A stretch of 64,000 bases of DNA, from NCBI RefSeq assembly GCF_021730615.1, contig NZ_JAJLMN010000001.1, forward strand, positions 4,227,501 to 4,291,500, read 5' to 3'. Both the position numbers and the translations under genes were made by a program. This DNA is from Lichenibacterium dinghuense. GTDB taxonomy: Bacteria > Pseudomonadota > Alphaproteobacteria > Rhizobiales > Beijerinckiaceae. Below the pieces are notes generated by a model. That model was not told the origin of the DNA. It did not search any database and was given only the letters and a program-made list of their open reading frames with translations. Shown piece by piece: positions 1 through 9,368 of this stretch; the stretch's first letter is position 1, and each line of letters opens with the position of its first letter.

Positions 1-639
1 CAGGATCACGCAGGCGTCGTGGTTCTTGGCGTAGCGGATCAGCGCCTGCGCGGCGCCTCGCACCTGGCTCACCGTGCCGGGCGCGGCGTCCACCGTCTCG
101 GTCCACATGGTCTGGATCGAATCGATCACCACGAGGTCGAAGCGCTCCGACCCGAGCGTGCCGGCGATGTCCTCGACGTTGGTGGCGGCGGCGAGCCGCA
201 CGGGGGCGGCCGACAGGCCGAGGCGGTCGGCGCGCATCCGCACCTGGGCGGTGGCCTCCTCGCCCGAGATGTAGGCCACGCGCCCGCCCGCCTGCGCGAG
301 CTTGGCGCAGGCCTGGATCAGCAGCGTCGACTTGCCGATGCCGGGCTCGCCGCCGAGCAGGATGACGGAGCCCGGCACGAGCCCGCCGCCCGTCACGCGG
401 TCGAGTTCCGCGATGCCGACCGGCGTGCGGGGCGGCTCCTGCCCGGTGGCGGCGAGGCTCTGGAAGGCGATCTGCCGGCCCTTGGGCGCCGGCTTGCGCG
501 CCGTGCCGGCGCCGATGCCGGTGGCGGTCTGCTCCTCCTGGATCGCGTTCCAGGCCCCGCAGCTGTCGCACTTGCCCTGCCAGCGGTTGGTGACGGCGCC
601 GCAGTTCTGGCAGACGAAGGTGCTTCGGGATTTGCTCAT
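1..639 (-). CDS. radA: DNA repair protein RadA (N-terminal part, runs off window)
   Basis: RecA-like ATPase that promotes branch migration of recombination intermediates and acts in double-strand-break repair. The visible 213 residues hold a four-cysteine zinc finger (C10, C13, C24, C27; pattern CQNCG then CDSCG) and a Walker A motif GGEPGIGKST at residues 96-105. The KNRFG motif and the Lon-like C-terminal domain of the family (about 450 residues in total) lie beyond the left edge. The ATG at 639 is the only start that keeps the zinc finger in its usual place. It is the third gene of a minus-strand set dnaB-alr-radA. About 180 bases separate it from alr, and that gap holds a palindromic repeat, so the two may not be tightly co-transcribed. 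Confidence 0.95.
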   Translation of the reverse strand, partial: MSKSRSTFVCQNCGAVTNRWQGKCDSCGAWNAIQEEQTATGIGAGTARKPAPKGRQIAFQSLAATGQEPPRTPVGIAELDRVTGGGLVPGSVILLGGEPGIGKSTLLIQACAKLAQAGGRVAYISGEEATAQVRMRADRLGLSAAPVRLAAATNVEDIAGTLGSERFDLVVIDSIQTMWTETVDAAPGTVSQVRGAAQALIRYAKNHDACVIL

Positions 640-684
640 GCGTCAGTCTCGAAGCGCTCCGGATGTCGGCACTCAACCCGCCCC

Positions 685-794
685 ATCCTGAGCAGGGGCC
701 GAAGGCTCCGTGTCGAAGGACGCAGGCGCCCTCCGCGCGGGTTCGGCGAGGTACCGGGTCCTTCGACACGGGCGCTCCGCGCCCGGCTCAGGAT
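685..794. repeat. Intergenic long inverted repeat (REP-like palindromic unit)
   Basis: Two imperfect 36-base arms, 685-720 and 759-794, face each other across a 38-base spacer. Both arms carry the words ATCCTGAGC and TGTCGAAGGA in mirrored orientation. The element fills most of the radA-alr gap and can fold into one long stem. Mosaic units with a CATCCTGAGC / GTCGAAGGA core are commonly scattered between genes in rhizobial and methylobacterial genomes (recalled, not checked). This is the only copy I noticed here. It could attenuate or process the alr-radA transcript. Confidence 0.65.
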
Positions 795-820
795 GAGGGA
801 GGTCGGGGGCAGGCCGCCAA

Positions 821-1993
821 CTACGTTCCCGTTCCGTTTCCGATATAGTGCCGCCGGTGGCGCCGCCCAAGGTTGACCAGGATCTCGTAGCCGATGGTCC
901 CGCAGCGCGCCGCCAGCGCGTCGACGTCGGCGTGCGGCCCGAGCCATTCCACCGTGTCGCCCGCCTTCAGCGCGCCCGCGGGCAGGTGGGTGACGTCGGC
1001 GATCGACAGGTCCATGGAGATGCGGCCGACGAGCCGGCAGGGCACGCCGCCGGCGAAGACCTCGGCGCCCCGCCCGTCGATGCCGCTGCCGCCGATCGGC
1101 ACGCCGTCGGCGTAGCCGAGCGCGATCGTGGCGAGGCGCGAGGGCCGCTCGGCGGTCCAGCGCGCGTTGTAGCCCGCCGAGGCCCCGGCCGGCACCTGAC
1201 GCACCTGCAGCACGCGGGCGTCGAGCCTCGCCACGGGACGCATCGGGTTCGGCCGGCCGGGCTGGGGGTTGCCGCCGTAGAGCGCGTAGCCGGGCCGCAC
1301 GAGGTCGTAGGCCGGCCGCCCCGGCAGGAAGACGCCGGACGAGTTGGCGAGCGAGGCCGGCAGCGCCTTCAGGGCCCGCTCGCGCGCGTGGTCGAAGGCG
1401 GCGATCTGGCGGGCGTTCACCGGGTCGGCGGGGTCCTCGGCCGACACGAGGTGGCTCATCACGAGGCTGATCCCGGCCCCCTGGAGTTCGGCCTGCGACA
1501 GGAAGCGCGCGTCCTCGACCGGGAAGCCGAGCCGGTTCATGCCGGTGTCGACGTGCAGCGCGGCGTCGGGCAGGCGCTCGCCCGCCGCGGCCGCGCGCGC
1601 CTCGGTCCAGGCGCGCAGCTCCTCGGCCGAGCCGATCACCGCGTCGAGCCCGTGGGCGCGGTAGAGGTCGAAATCCGCCGCCTCGGGGTGGAAGCCGTTC
1701 AGCACGAAGATGCGGGCGCCGAGCCCCGCGGCGTCGAGCGCCGCGCGGGCGCGCCGGCCTTCGGAGGCGTGGGCGACGAAGAAGGTGAGGCAGCCGGCCC
1801 GCGCCAGCGCCGGCACGGCGGCCTCGATCCCGATCCCGTAGGCGTCCGCCTTCACGGCCGCGCCGCACTCGGCCGGCGCCGCGCGGGCCGCGAGCGTGCG
1901 CCAGTTGGCGCCGAGCGCGTCGAGGTCGATCGTCAGGACCGCCTGCGCGTCCCGATCGTCGTCGCGGCGGTCGGAGGAGGCCGAGCCGCTCAC
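821..1993 (-). CDS. alr: Alanine racemase
   Basis: PLP enzyme converting L-alanine to D-alanine for peptidoglycan. It has 390 residues, close to the family norm of about 370. The cofactor lysine lies in AAVKADAYGIG (K48), at the end of the first strand of the TIM barrel, and the C-terminal domain contains GYADGVP and GRISMD. The chosen start is GTG at 1993, which shares four bases (GTGA) with the dnaB stop codon. An upstream start is excluded because the frame there runs inside dnaB. The dnaB-alr pair is a familiar alphaproteobacterial arrangement and suggests translational coupling. Confidence 0.95.
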   Translation of the reverse strand: MSGSASSDRRDDDRDAQAVLTIDLDALGANWRTLAARAAPAECGAAVKADAYGIGIEAAVPALARAGCLTFFVAHASEGRRARAALDAAGLGARIFVLNGFHPEAADFDLYRAHGLDAVIGSAEELRAWTEARAAAAGERLPDAALHVDTGMNRLGFPVEDARFLSQAELQGAGISLVMSHLVSAEDPADPVNARQIAAFDHARERALKALPASLANSSGVFLPGRPAYDLVRPGYALYGGNPQPGRPNPMRPVARLDARVLQVRQVPAGASAGYNARWTAERPSRLATIALGYADGVPIGGSGIDGRGAEVFAGGVPCRLVGRISMDLSIADVTHLPAGALKAGDTVEWLGPHADVDALAARCGTIGYEILVNLGRRHRRHYIGNGTGT

Positions 1994-3489
1994 ATCTGCT
2001 CCGGCAGGTGGTCGGCCCGGATGAGGTCGGAGAAGCGCGTCACCTCGGCGTCGAACTGCAGCTCCACCGTGCCGGTCGGCCCGTGGCGCTGCTTGCCGAT
2101 GATGCACTCCGCCTTGCCGTGCGCGCGCTCCATCTCGGCGAGCCAGGCCGTGAACTCCTCCGTGCCCTCGCGCGGCTGCTTGCCCTTGAGGTAGTATTCC
2201 TCGCGGTAGACGAACATCACCACGTCGGCGTCCTGCTCGATCGAGCCCGATTCGCGGAGGTCGGAGAGCTGGGGCCGCTTGTCCTCGCGGTTCTCGACCT
2301 GTCGGCTGAGCTGCGACAGGGCGATCACCGGCACGGCCAGCTCCTTGGCCAGCGCTTTCAGGCCCGTGGTGATCTCGGTCAGCTCCTGCACGCGGTTGGC
2401 CTGCCCGCCGGACTTCGAGCCCGACAGGAGCTGGAGGTAGTCGATCACCAGCAGGTCGAGCCCGCGCTGGCGCTTCAGCCGCCGCGCCCGCGCCGTGAGC
2501 TGCGCGATGGAGATGCCGCCCGTCTGGTCGATGTAGAAGGGGCAGTGCTGCATCTGCCGCGCCGCCTCCGTCACCTGGTGGAAGTCCTCGTCGGTCACGT
2601 CGCCGCGGCGGATTTTGTAGGAGGCGACGCCGGACTGCTCGGCGATGATGCGGGTGGCGAGCTGCTCGGCCGACATTTCGAGGGAGAAGAAGCCCACGAT
2701 GCCGCCGTTCACCGTCTCGATCGTGCCGTCCGGGCGCGTCTCGGAGCGGTAGGCCTTGGCGATGTTGAAGGCGATGTTGGTGGCCAGCGACGTCTTGCCC
2801 ATGGCGGGGCGGCCGGCCAGCACGATGAGGTCGGACTTCTGCAGGCCGCCGAGCGACTTGTCGAGGTCGACCATGCCGGTCGAGATGCCGCTGAGCTTGC
2901 CGTCGCGCTCGTAGGCCTTTGCCGCGACGTCGATGGCGGTCGTCAGCGCCATGGAGAAGGTCTGGAACCCGCCCTCGGCGCGGCCCGACTCGGCCACGGC
3001 GTAGAGCTGGCGCTCGGCCGCCTCGATCTGCTCGCGCGGGGAATGGTCCACCGGCGCGTCGAAGGCGACGTTGACGATCTCCTCGCCGATGGAGATCAGG
3101 TTCCGCCGCACCGACAGGTCGTAGATCATGCGGCCGTAGTCGGCGGCGTTGATGATCGTGGTCGCCTCGGCGGCGAGGCGCGCGAGGTAGTGCGGCACCG
3201 TGATGCCGCCGAGGTCGTGGTCGCCGAGGAAGGTCTTCAGCGTGATCGGGGTGGCGATCTTGCCGGCCTTCACCAGCGACGACGTCACCTCGAAGATGCG
3301 GCGGTGGATCTCCTCCGCGAAGTGTTCCGGCCGCAGGAAGTCCGACACGCGGTCGTAGGCGTCGTTGTTGACCAGGATGGCGCCGAGCAGCGCCTGCTCG
3401 GCCTCGACGTTGTGGGGCGGCACGCGGAACTCGGCCGGCTCCGGCGCCGGCACGGCGGCCCACCGCGCGATCGTCTCGACATTGCTCAT
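1990..3489 (-). CDS. dnaB: Replicative DNA helicase DnaB
   Basis: Hexameric 5'-3' helicase that unwinds the replication fork and recruits primase. It has 499 residues, as expected. The N-terminal domain begins at PPHNVEAEQALLGAIL. The C-terminal RecA-fold has Walker A GRPAMGKTS, Walker B LLVIDYLQLL, and the arginine-finger region near LSDLRESGSIEQDADVVMF. There is no intein. It starts at an ATG at 3489 and is read divergently from rpsB, so its promoter must lie in 3490-3663. The usual rpsF-rpsR-rplI neighbours are not upstream in this genome. Confidence 0.97.
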   Translation of the reverse strand: MSNVETIARWAAVPAPEPAEFRVPPHNVEAEQALLGAILVNNDAYDRVSDFLRPEHFAEEIHRRIFEVTSSLVKAGKIATPITLKTFLGDHDLGGITVPHYLARLAAEATTIINAADYGRMIYDLSVRRNLISIGEEIVNVAFDAPVDHSPREQIEAAERQLYAVAESGRAEGGFQTFSMALTTAIDVAAKAYERDGKLSGISTGMVDLDKSLGGLQKSDLIVLAGRPAMGKTSLATNIAFNIAKAYRSETRPDGTIETVNGGIVGFFSLEMSAEQLATRIIAEQSGVASYKIRRGDVTDEDFHQVTEAARQMQHCPFYIDQTGGISIAQLTARARRLKRQRGLDLLVIDYLQLLSGSKSGGQANRVQELTEITTGLKALAKELAVPVIALSQLSRQVENREDKRPQLSDLRESGSIEQDADVVMFVYREEYYLKGKQPREGTEEFTAWLAEMERAHGKAECIIGKQRHGPTGTVELQFDAEVTRFSDLIRADHLPEQM

Positions 3490-3663
3490 GGGCCGCCCCT
3501 TTCCCGGATGGGGCCGCGCGCCGCGCGCGCGCCCCGACCCGCCCTCGTTACAGTTAAGGCCGTGGAGCGGTGGTTAACAGCGCCCCGTCCCGGCCGTCGA
3601 AGGAGCCCTTAACCCTTTCGGCGCTCCGCCGCGCGCCTTGTCACGCGCCTGTCGCAAGCCCAC

Positions 3664-3692
3664 TTGCCCCACGGGCATGCGGCGCCTATAAG
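3664..3692 (+). promoter_or_regulatory. Predicted sigma-70-type promoter of rpsB
   Basis: TTGCCC at 3664-3669 and TATAAG at 3687-3692 are separated by 17 bases, in the 343-base divergent gap between dnaB and rpsB. Transcription would start near 3699, leaving a leader of about 130 bases before the rpsB ATG. S2 leaders are often autoregulated in bacteria, but I could not identify a specific fold. The rest of the gap (3490-3663) must also serve dnaB, and I saw nothing else definite in it. Confidence 0.5.
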
Positions 3693-3832
3693 CCGCCCCA
3701 CCCCACACGCGGACTGTAGCGGACCTGTTCCAAGGCCCGCACCGGTGACCGACGAGGCCAGCGCGATCCATCGGATCGCCGAAGCCGCGCCGGTCGATCG
3801 TCCGCGGAGGTCCAACCGGAGAAGAGACTACC

Positions 3833-4858
3833 ATGGCACTGCCCGACTATTCCATGCGCTCGCTGCTCGAAGCCGGCGCGCATTTCGGCCACCAGTCGCA
3901 CCGCTGGAACCCGAAGATGGCCCCCTACATCTTCGGCGCCCGCAACAACATCCACATCATCGACCTCGCCCAGACGGTGCCGCTGCTGCACCGCGCCCTG
4001 CAGGCCGTGTCCGACACGGTGGCGGGTGGCGGCCGCGTGCTGTTCGTCGGCACCAAGCGCCAGGCGGCGGACCCGATCGCCGACGCCGCGACCCGCTCGG
4101 CCCAGTACTTCATCAACTCCCGCTGGCTCGGCGGCATGCTGACCAACTGGAAGACCATCTCGGCCTCGATCCAGCGCCTGCGCAAGGTCGACGAGACGCT
4201 CGACGGCGGGGCCGTGGGCCTCACCAAGAAGGAGCGGCTGATGATGAGCCGCGAGCGCGAGAAGCTCGAGAAGGCGCTCGGCGGCATCAAGGACATGGGC
4301 GGCGTTCCCGACCTCATCTTCGTGATCGACACCAACAAGGAGCAGTTGGCCATCAAGGAGGCGAAGCGCCTCGGCATCCCGGTGGCGGCCATCGTCGACA
4401 CGAACTGCGATCCGGACGGCATCACCTATCCGATCCCGGGCAACGACGACGCGTCCCGCGCCATCCTGCTCTACTGCGACCTCGTGGCCCGCGCCGCCAT
4501 CGACGGCATCTCGCGCTCGCAGGGCTCGCTGGGCATCGACCTCGGCGAGATCGAGCAGCCGGTGGCCGAGGAGGCGCTCGACGCCGCCCCGACCGCTCCG
4601 GTCGAGGCCGAGGTGCCGAGCGAGCCCTTCGAGCTCCTGTCCGCCCCGCGCGGCGCGCCGGACGACATGTCCAAGCTCAACGGCGGCTCGCCCCAGCTCG
4701 CCCAGAAGCTCAACGACGCCGGCATCTTCCACTTCTGGCAGCTCGCCGCCATGACGCCCGAGGACGCCGCCACGATCGACCGCGACCTCAAGCTCAACGG
4801 CCGCCTCGACCGCGAAGGCTGGATCATCCAGGCCCGCGAGCTCGTCGCCGGCGCCTGA
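3833..4858 (+). CDS. rpsB: 30S ribosomal protein S2, C-terminally extended
   Basis: Small-subunit protein needed to dock S1. Residues 1 to about 235 form the ordinary S2 fold (start [15 protein letters not shown]; motif [23 protein letters not shown]). The protein then continues to 341 residues. After an acidic, proline-rich linker, residues from about 280 form a helical module ([20 protein letters not shown] ... [10 protein letters not shown]) resembling the helix-hairpin tail that alphaproteobacteria also append to L21 and some NuoE proteins. Such extensions are known in this class. tsf follows after 184 bases, the classical rpsB-tsf pair. Confidence 0.97.
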   Translation: MALPDYSMRSLLEAGAHFGHQSHRWNPKMAPYIFGARNNIHIIDLAQTVPLLHRALQAVSDTVAGGGRVLFVGTKRQAADPIADAATRSAQYFINSRWLGGMLTNWKTISASIQRLRKVDETLDGGAVGLTKKERLMMSREREKLEKALGGIKDMGGVPDLIFVIDTNKEQLAIKEAKRLGIPVAAIVDTNCDPDGITYPIPGNDDASRAILLYCDLVARAAIDGISRSQGSLGIDLGEIEQPVAEEALDAAPTAPVEAEVPSEPFELLSAPRGAPDDMSKLNGGSPQLAQKLNDAGIFHFWQLAAMTPEDAATIDRDLKLNGRLDREGWIIQARELVAGA

Positions 4859-5042
4859 GCGGGCCTTCCGACACACACTCCTCCTCCGGCCGCGCCCTCC
4901 GAGGCGCCGCCGGCGGCGACTGGCACCAGCGAACGACCGTTTCCTGCCACGGGCCGCCGTAACCGGCGCGCCCTGTCATGAAGCGGTCGTTTCCGTGGGG
5001 GCCCTGTCTCGCCGAACCCCTCGAACTCCATAAGGTGAACCC

Positions 5043-5966
5043 ATGGCCACTATTTCGGCCGCGATGGTGAAGGATCTTCGCGAGAAGACCGGCGCCGGCA
5101 TGATGGACTGCAAGAACGCCCTCAACGAGACGCAGGGCGACGTCGAGGCCGCCGTGGACTGGCTGCGCAAGAAGGGCATCACCAAGGCGGCCAAGAAGGC
5201 CGGCCGCGTGGCCGCCGAAGGCCTCGTCGCCGTGCTGGTCGAGGGCGCGAAGGGCGTCGTCGTCGAGGTCAACTCCGAGACCGACTTCGTGGCCCGCAAC
5301 GCCGACTTCCAGGCGCTGGCGCGCGACGTCGCCGCCGTCGCCCTCAAGAACGGCGGCGACGTCGAGGCGATCCTGGCCGCCCCGGCCCCCAAGGGCGGCA
5401 CCGTGCAGGACGCCATCTCCAACGCCGTCGCGACCATCGGCGAGAACATGACGCTGCGCCGCGTCGCGCACCTCGCCGTCGGCCAGGGCGTGATCGGCCA
5501 GTACGTGCACGGCTCGGCCGGCGACGGCCTCGGCAAGATCGGCGTGATCGTGGCGCTGGAGTCGGCCGGCAAGGCTGACGAGCTGCAGACGCTCGGCCGC
5601 CAGATCGCCATGCACGTCGCGGCCACGAGCCCGCTCGGCCTCGACGGCGCCTCGATCGACCCCGCGGTGGTCGAGCGCGAGAAGGCCGTGCTGGCCGAGA
5701 AGAACGCCGGCAAGCCCGCCCACATCCTCGAGAAGATCGTCGACAGCGGCCTGAAGTCCTACTTCAAGGAGGTCAGCCTGCTCGACCAGAGCTACATCCA
5801 CGACGGCTCGAAGACCGTCGCCCAGGCCGTGAAGGAGGCCGAGAAGGCCGTCGGCGCCCCCGTGACGCTGAAGGGCTTCGCCCGCTTCGCGCTCGGCGAG
5901 GGCATCGACAAGCCCGACGAGCCGGACTTCGCCGCCGAAGTGGCGTCGATGTCGGGCAACGGCTGA
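5043..5966 (+). CDS. tsf: Translation elongation factor Ts
   Basis: Guanine-nucleotide exchange factor that recharges EF-Tu. It has 307 residues, the normal length. The N-terminal UBA-like domain carries [16 protein letters not shown], and the exchange-domain signature [12 protein letters not shown] follows. It starts at ATG 5043 after a weak ribosome-binding site (AAGGTG). The 184-base gap after rpsB has no clear terminator, so co-transcription is likely. A strong intrinsic terminator follows at 6010. Confidence 0.97.
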   Translation: MATISAAMVKDLREKTGAGMMDCKNALNETQGDVEAAVDWLRKKGITKAAKKAGRVAAEGLVAVLVEGAKGVVVEVNSETDFVARNADFQALARDVAAVALKNGGDVEAILAAPAPKGGTVQDAISNAVATIGENMTLRRVAHLAVGQGVIGQYVHGSAGDGLGKIGVIVALESAGKADELQTLGRQIAMHVAATSPLGLDGASIDPAVVEREKAVLAEKNAGKPAHILEKIVDSGLKSYFKEVSLLDQSYIHDGSKTVAQAVKEAEKAVGAPVTLKGFARFALGEGIDKPDEPDFAAEVASMSGNG

Positions 5967-6009
5967 ACGGTCTCGTAACCGGCTCCGTGCCAACGATCTG
6001 ACGGACGGG

Positions 6010-6034
6010 AAGGGCGGCCTCGGTGCCGCCCTTT
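6010..6034 (+). terminator. Intrinsic terminator after tsf
   Basis: A perfect 9-base stem, AAGGGCGGC (6010-6018) with GCCGCCCTT (6025-6033), has a 6-base loop and runs into TTTCC. It lies 43 bases after the tsf stop and should end most rpsB-tsf transcripts, so pyrH needs its own promoter in 6035-6187. Confidence 0.65.
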
Positions 6035-6187
6035 CCATGTGCGGGGGGCCTCCGGCGCCACCGCAAAATCGACACGAAACCGGCGCGGTGGTCGGGTCCG
6101 CCCAGGGGGCGGCCCGGTCGAGGGTTTGGGCGGCAGCGGCGCCGCCGGCCCGGGCGTGCGGTCGATCCAGCTCGGAAGGATGAGGCG

Positions 6188-6916
6188 ATGAACGCGGGCC
6201 ACGGTGCGGGGATGTTCAGGCGCGTCGTCGTCAAGCTGTCGGGCGAGGCGCTGACGGGCGGAGACACCCACGGGCTCAACGCGCAGACGGTGCAGCGCAT
6301 CGCGGCCGACCTCGTCGCGGCCTCCGACAGCGGCACCGAGATCGCCGTCGTGGTGGGGGGCGGCAACTTCTTCCGCGGCATCCAGGGCGCCACCAAGGGC
6401 ATCGAGCGCGCGCGCGCCGACTCCATCGGCATGCTGGCCACCGTGATGAACGCGCTCGCCATCGAGGCCGCCGTGGAAGCCGAGGGCTACCCGGCCCGCG
6501 CCCTGTCGGCCGTGCCCATGCCCTCCGTGTGCCAGCCCTATTCGCGCCAGGCGGCGCTGCACCACCTCGCCAAGGGGCGCATCTGCGTGCTGGCCGGCGG
6601 CACCGGCAACCCGTTCTTCACCACCGACACCGGCGCCGTGCTGCGCGCCGCGGAGCTGTCCTGCGACGCCGTGATGAAGGCGACCCAGGTCGACGGCGTC
6701 TACTCGGCCGACCCGAAGCGCGACCCTTCGGCGACGCGCTTCGCCGAGCTGACCCACGACGAGGCCATCGCCCGGAACCTCGCCGTGATGGACACGGCCG
6801 CCTTCGCGCTGGCGCGCGAGAACCGCATCCCCATCATCGTCTTCTCCATCGCGGCCGAGGGCGCGATCCGCTCCGCGCTCGAAGGCAGCGGCACCTTCAC
6901 GCTCGTCACGCCCTGA
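6188..6916 (+). CDS. pyrH: UMP kinase
   Basis: Phosphorylates UMP to UDP in pyrimidine nucleotide synthesis. This is the bacterial hexameric type, unrelated to eukaryotic UMP/CMP kinases. It has 242 residues. Amino-acid-kinase motifs are visible: VVKLSGEAL near the start, VVVGGGNFFRG, and ATQVDGVYSADPK. The ATG at 6188 is preceded by AAGGATGAGG at 6176-6185. frr follows after 167 bases, giving the common tsf-pyrH-frr order. Confidence 0.96.
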   Translation: MNAGHGAGMFRRVVVKLSGEALTGGDTHGLNAQTVQRIAADLVAASDSGTEIAVVVGGGNFFRGIQGATKGIERARADSIGMLATVMNALAIEAAVEAEGYPARALSAVPMPSVCQPYSRQAALHHLAKGRICVLAGGTGNPFFTTDTGAVLRAAELSCDAVMKATQVDGVYSADPKRDPSATRFAELTHDEAIARNLAVMDTAAFALARENRIPIIVFSIAAEGAIRSALEGSGTFTLVTP

Positions 6917-7083
6917 CGCTCCCCGCGGCGCCGGAGCGTCGCACTGCCGCGGCCGCAATCTCCGCGGTCGCGTCGCGATTGAACGTGCGCGGGAATCGCC
7001 GCGCGTGTTAAGGGGTGTCGCTTCGCCGCCTCGCGGCTCGGCCCGACGGGTGAGGGGCGGACCTCCAGAACGGACTTGTCATC

Positions 7084-7644
7084 GTGAGCGCAGATTTCGA
7101 CGTCGCCGACCTGAAACGCCGCATGCAGAGCGCGATCCAGTCGCTCAAGCACGAGCTCGCCGGCCTGCGCACCGGGCGCGCCAGCGCGGCCCTGGTCGAG
7201 CCCGTGATGGTCCACGCCTACGGCCAGACCATGCCGCTGAACCAGGTGGCCAGCATCACGGTGCCGGAGCCGCGCGCCCTCGCCGTGCAGGTGTGGGACA
7301 AGGGCATGGTCAGCGCGGTCGAGAAGGCCATCCGCGACGCCAACCTCGGCCTCAGCCCCACCGTCGAGGGCCAGCTCCTGCGCATCCGCATCCCGGAGCT
7401 CAACGAGCAGCGCCGCAAGGAGATGGTGAAATACGCCCACAAATACGGCGAGGAGGGCAAGGTCGCGGTGCGCCACGTCCGCCGCGACGGCATCGACCGC
7501 CTGAAGAAGCTGCTCAAGGACAAGGCCATCTCGGAGGACGACGAGAAGCGCCTGTCCGCCGAGGTCCAGAAGGTGACCGACGCCCACGTCAACGAGGTGG
7601 ATGCCACCGTCGAGGCCAAGGAAAAAGAGATCATGCAGGTCTAG
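7084..7644 (+). CDS. frr: Ribosome recycling factor
   Basis: Splits post-termination ribosomes together with EF-G. It has 186 residues, the family length, and is almost entirely helical. Signatures are LRTGRAS and [17 protein letters not shown]. It starts with GTG at 7084, since no in-frame ATG fits the conserved N-terminus. uppS lies immediately downstream (20 or 53 bases depending on the uppS start), so the two are very likely co-transcribed. Confidence 0.96.
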   Translation: MSADFDVADLKRRMQSAIQSLKHELAGLRTGRASAALVEPVMVHAYGQTMPLNQVASITVPEPRALAVQVWDKGMVSAVEKAIRDANLGLSPTVEGQLLRIRIPELNEQRRKEMVKYAHKYGEEGKVAVRHVRRDGIDRLKKLLKDKAISEDDEKRLSAEVQKVTDAHVNEVDATVEAKEKEIMQV

Positions 7645-7696
7645 GCCTGCCATTTTGACCGTGATGGACGCCGGCCGGATGCTGCGGACAGCCGAG

Positions 7697-8515
7697 ATGC
7701 AGACCACAGAGGGGGAGGACGGCCGCGGCGGGGCCGGCGCCGGCGGGGCCGCGGAGACGCGCCGCGGGCCGGCCGGGGATCCGGCCCAGGTCCCGGCCCA
7801 CGTCGGCATCATCATGGACGGCAACGGCCGCTGGGCCGCGGCCCGCGGCATGCCGCGCCTCGAAGGGCACCGGCGCGGCGTCGAGGCGCTGCGCGCCGCC
7901 GTGAAGTCCGCCTCCGACCTCGGCGTGCGCTTCCTCACGGTCTACAGCTTCTCGTCCGAGAACTGGACGCGGCCGATCGAGGAGGTGTCCGACCTGATGG
8001 GGCTGCTCAAGCGTTTCATCCGCAAGGACCTCGCCGACCTCCACCGCAACGGCGTGCGCGTCCGCATCATCGGCGAGCGCGCGCGCCTGCAGCCTGACAT
8101 CCGCGCCCTGCTCGACGAGGCCGAGTGCCTGACGGCGTCGAACGGCGGCCTCGTGCTCGTGGTGGCCTTCAACTACGGCAGCCGGCAGGAGATCGCGGGC
8201 GCCATGCGCCGCATCGCCGAGGGCGTGGCCGCGGGCGCCATCGACCCCGCCACCATCGGGCCCGACACCGTGTCGGCCCACCTCGACACCGCCGGCATCC
8301 CCGACCCCGACCTCATCATCCGCACCTCCGGCGAGCAGCGCCTGTCCAACTTCCTCATGTGGCAGGCCGCCTACGCGGAATTCGTGTTCCTACCGTGCCA
8401 CTGGCCCGACTTCGACCGCCGCGCCATGGAGACCGCGCTCGAAGCCTATACGGCGCGCGACCGGCGCTTCGGCGGCATCCGCCCGGCCGAACGCAAGATC
8501 AAGACCGCGCTGTGA
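7697..8515 (+). CDS. uppS: Undecaprenyl diphosphate synthase
   Basis: cis-Prenyltransferase making the C55 carrier lipid for peptidoglycan and surface polysaccharides. The catalytic aspartate is in [13 protein letters not shown] (D41 from the chosen start). FSSENWTRP and [12 protein letters not shown] are typical. The start is uncertain: ATGs at 7664, 7679 and 7697 are all in frame, and the first 35 residues are a Gly/Ala-rich, non-conserved tail. I chose 7697, which gives 272 residues against about 250 in the family. The gene overlaps cdsA by GTGA. Confidence 0.94.
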   Translation: MQTTEGEDGRGGAGAGGAAETRRGPAGDPAQVPAHVGIIMDGNGRWAAARGMPRLEGHRRGVEALRAAVKSASDLGVRFLTVYSFSSENWTRPIEEVSDLMGLLKRFIRKDLADLHRNGVRVRIIGERARLQPDIRALLDEAECLTASNGGLVLVVAFNYGSRQEIAGAMRRIAEGVAAGAIDPATIGPDTVSAHLDTAGIPDPDLIIRTSGEQRLSNFLMWQAAYAEFVFLPCHWPDFDRRAMETALEAYTARDRRFGGIRPAERKIKTAL

Positions 8516-9360
8516 CCGAGGCGGGCCCCGGTCACGGCCGCGCGGTGCCGGCGCGGGCCGGCGGGCGGGCGGAACTCGTCCCCCGCATCGCCTCGGCGCT
8601 CGTCATGGCTGCGGCGGCGCTCGGCCTCGCCTGGGCCGGCGGCCCGGCCTTCGACGCCTTCTGGTTCCTCGCCGCGCTCGCGGTGCTGTGGGAATGGCAC
8701 GGCCTCGTCGGCACGCCCCGCCGCGCGCCGCTGACGCTGCTCGGGGGCGCCGCGATGCTGGTCGCCACCGCGCTGGCGGCCCGCGGCGATCCCGGCCGCG
8801 CCCTCGCGGCCCTGCTGCTCGGTGCCGCCGTCACGCTGCTGCTGAGCCGCCGCCGGCTGGCCGCGGCCGGCCCGCTCTACGCCGGGGTGCTGGCCCTGGC
8901 GGTGCCGCTGCTGCGCCATTCCGCGGTCGACGGCGCCGCGATCGTGTTCTGGCTCTTCGCCGTGGTGTGGGGCACCGACACGCTGGCGTTCTTCGGCGGC
9001 CGCTCCATCGGCGGCCCCAAGCTCGCGCCGCGGCTGTCGCCGTCCAAGACCTGGTCGGGCTTCGCGGTGGGGGTCGGGTCCGGCGCGCTCCTCGGCCTCC
9101 TCGTCGCGCCGCGGCCCACCGCCGTGCTGCCCGTGCTCCTCGCCGGCCTCGTCGGCGGCGCCCTGGCCCAGGCGGGCGACCTCTTCGAATCGTCCCTCAA
9201 ACGGCGCTGCGGCGCCAAGGACGCGGGATCGCTGATCCCGGGGCACGGCGGCGTGATGGACCGCCTCGACGGGTTCATCGCAGCCTCCGTCCTGGCGGCC
9301 GCCGTCGGCCTCTGGCGTTTCGGGCCCGACGGGGTCGGGGCGGGACTGCTCCAATGGTGA
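8512..9360 (+). CDS. cdsA: Phosphatidate cytidylyltransferase
   Basis: Integral membrane enzyme making CDP-diacylglycerol from phosphatidate and CTP, the branch point of phospholipid synthesis. It has 282 residues with multiple hydrophobic segments. The family signature spans [17 protein letters not shown] and, near the C-terminus, [11 protein letters not shown]. It starts with GTG at 8512, sharing GTGA with the uppS stop. The first 20 residues are hydrophilic, as expected for a cytoplasmic tail. Confidence 0.95.
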   Translation: MTEAGPGHGRAVPARAGGRAELVPRIASALVMAAAALGLAWAGGPAFDAFWFLAALAVLWEWHGLVGTPRRAPLTLLGGAAMLVATALAARGDPGRALAALLLGAAVTLLLSRRRLAAAGPLYAGVLALAVPLLRHSAVDGAAIVFWLFAVVWGTDTLAFFGGRSIGGPKLAPRLSPSKTWSGFAVGVGSGALLGLLVAPRPTAVLPVLLAGLVGGALAQAGDLFESSLKRRCGAKDAGSLIPGHGGVMDRLDGFIAASVLAAAVGLWRFGPDGVGAGLLQW

Positions 9361-9368
9361 GGACTTCC

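Noticed and set aside
4932-4991. Inverted words AACGACCG / CGGTCGTT between rpsB and tsf
   Set aside because: Only 8 bp with a loop of more than 40 bases; no terminator or operator features.
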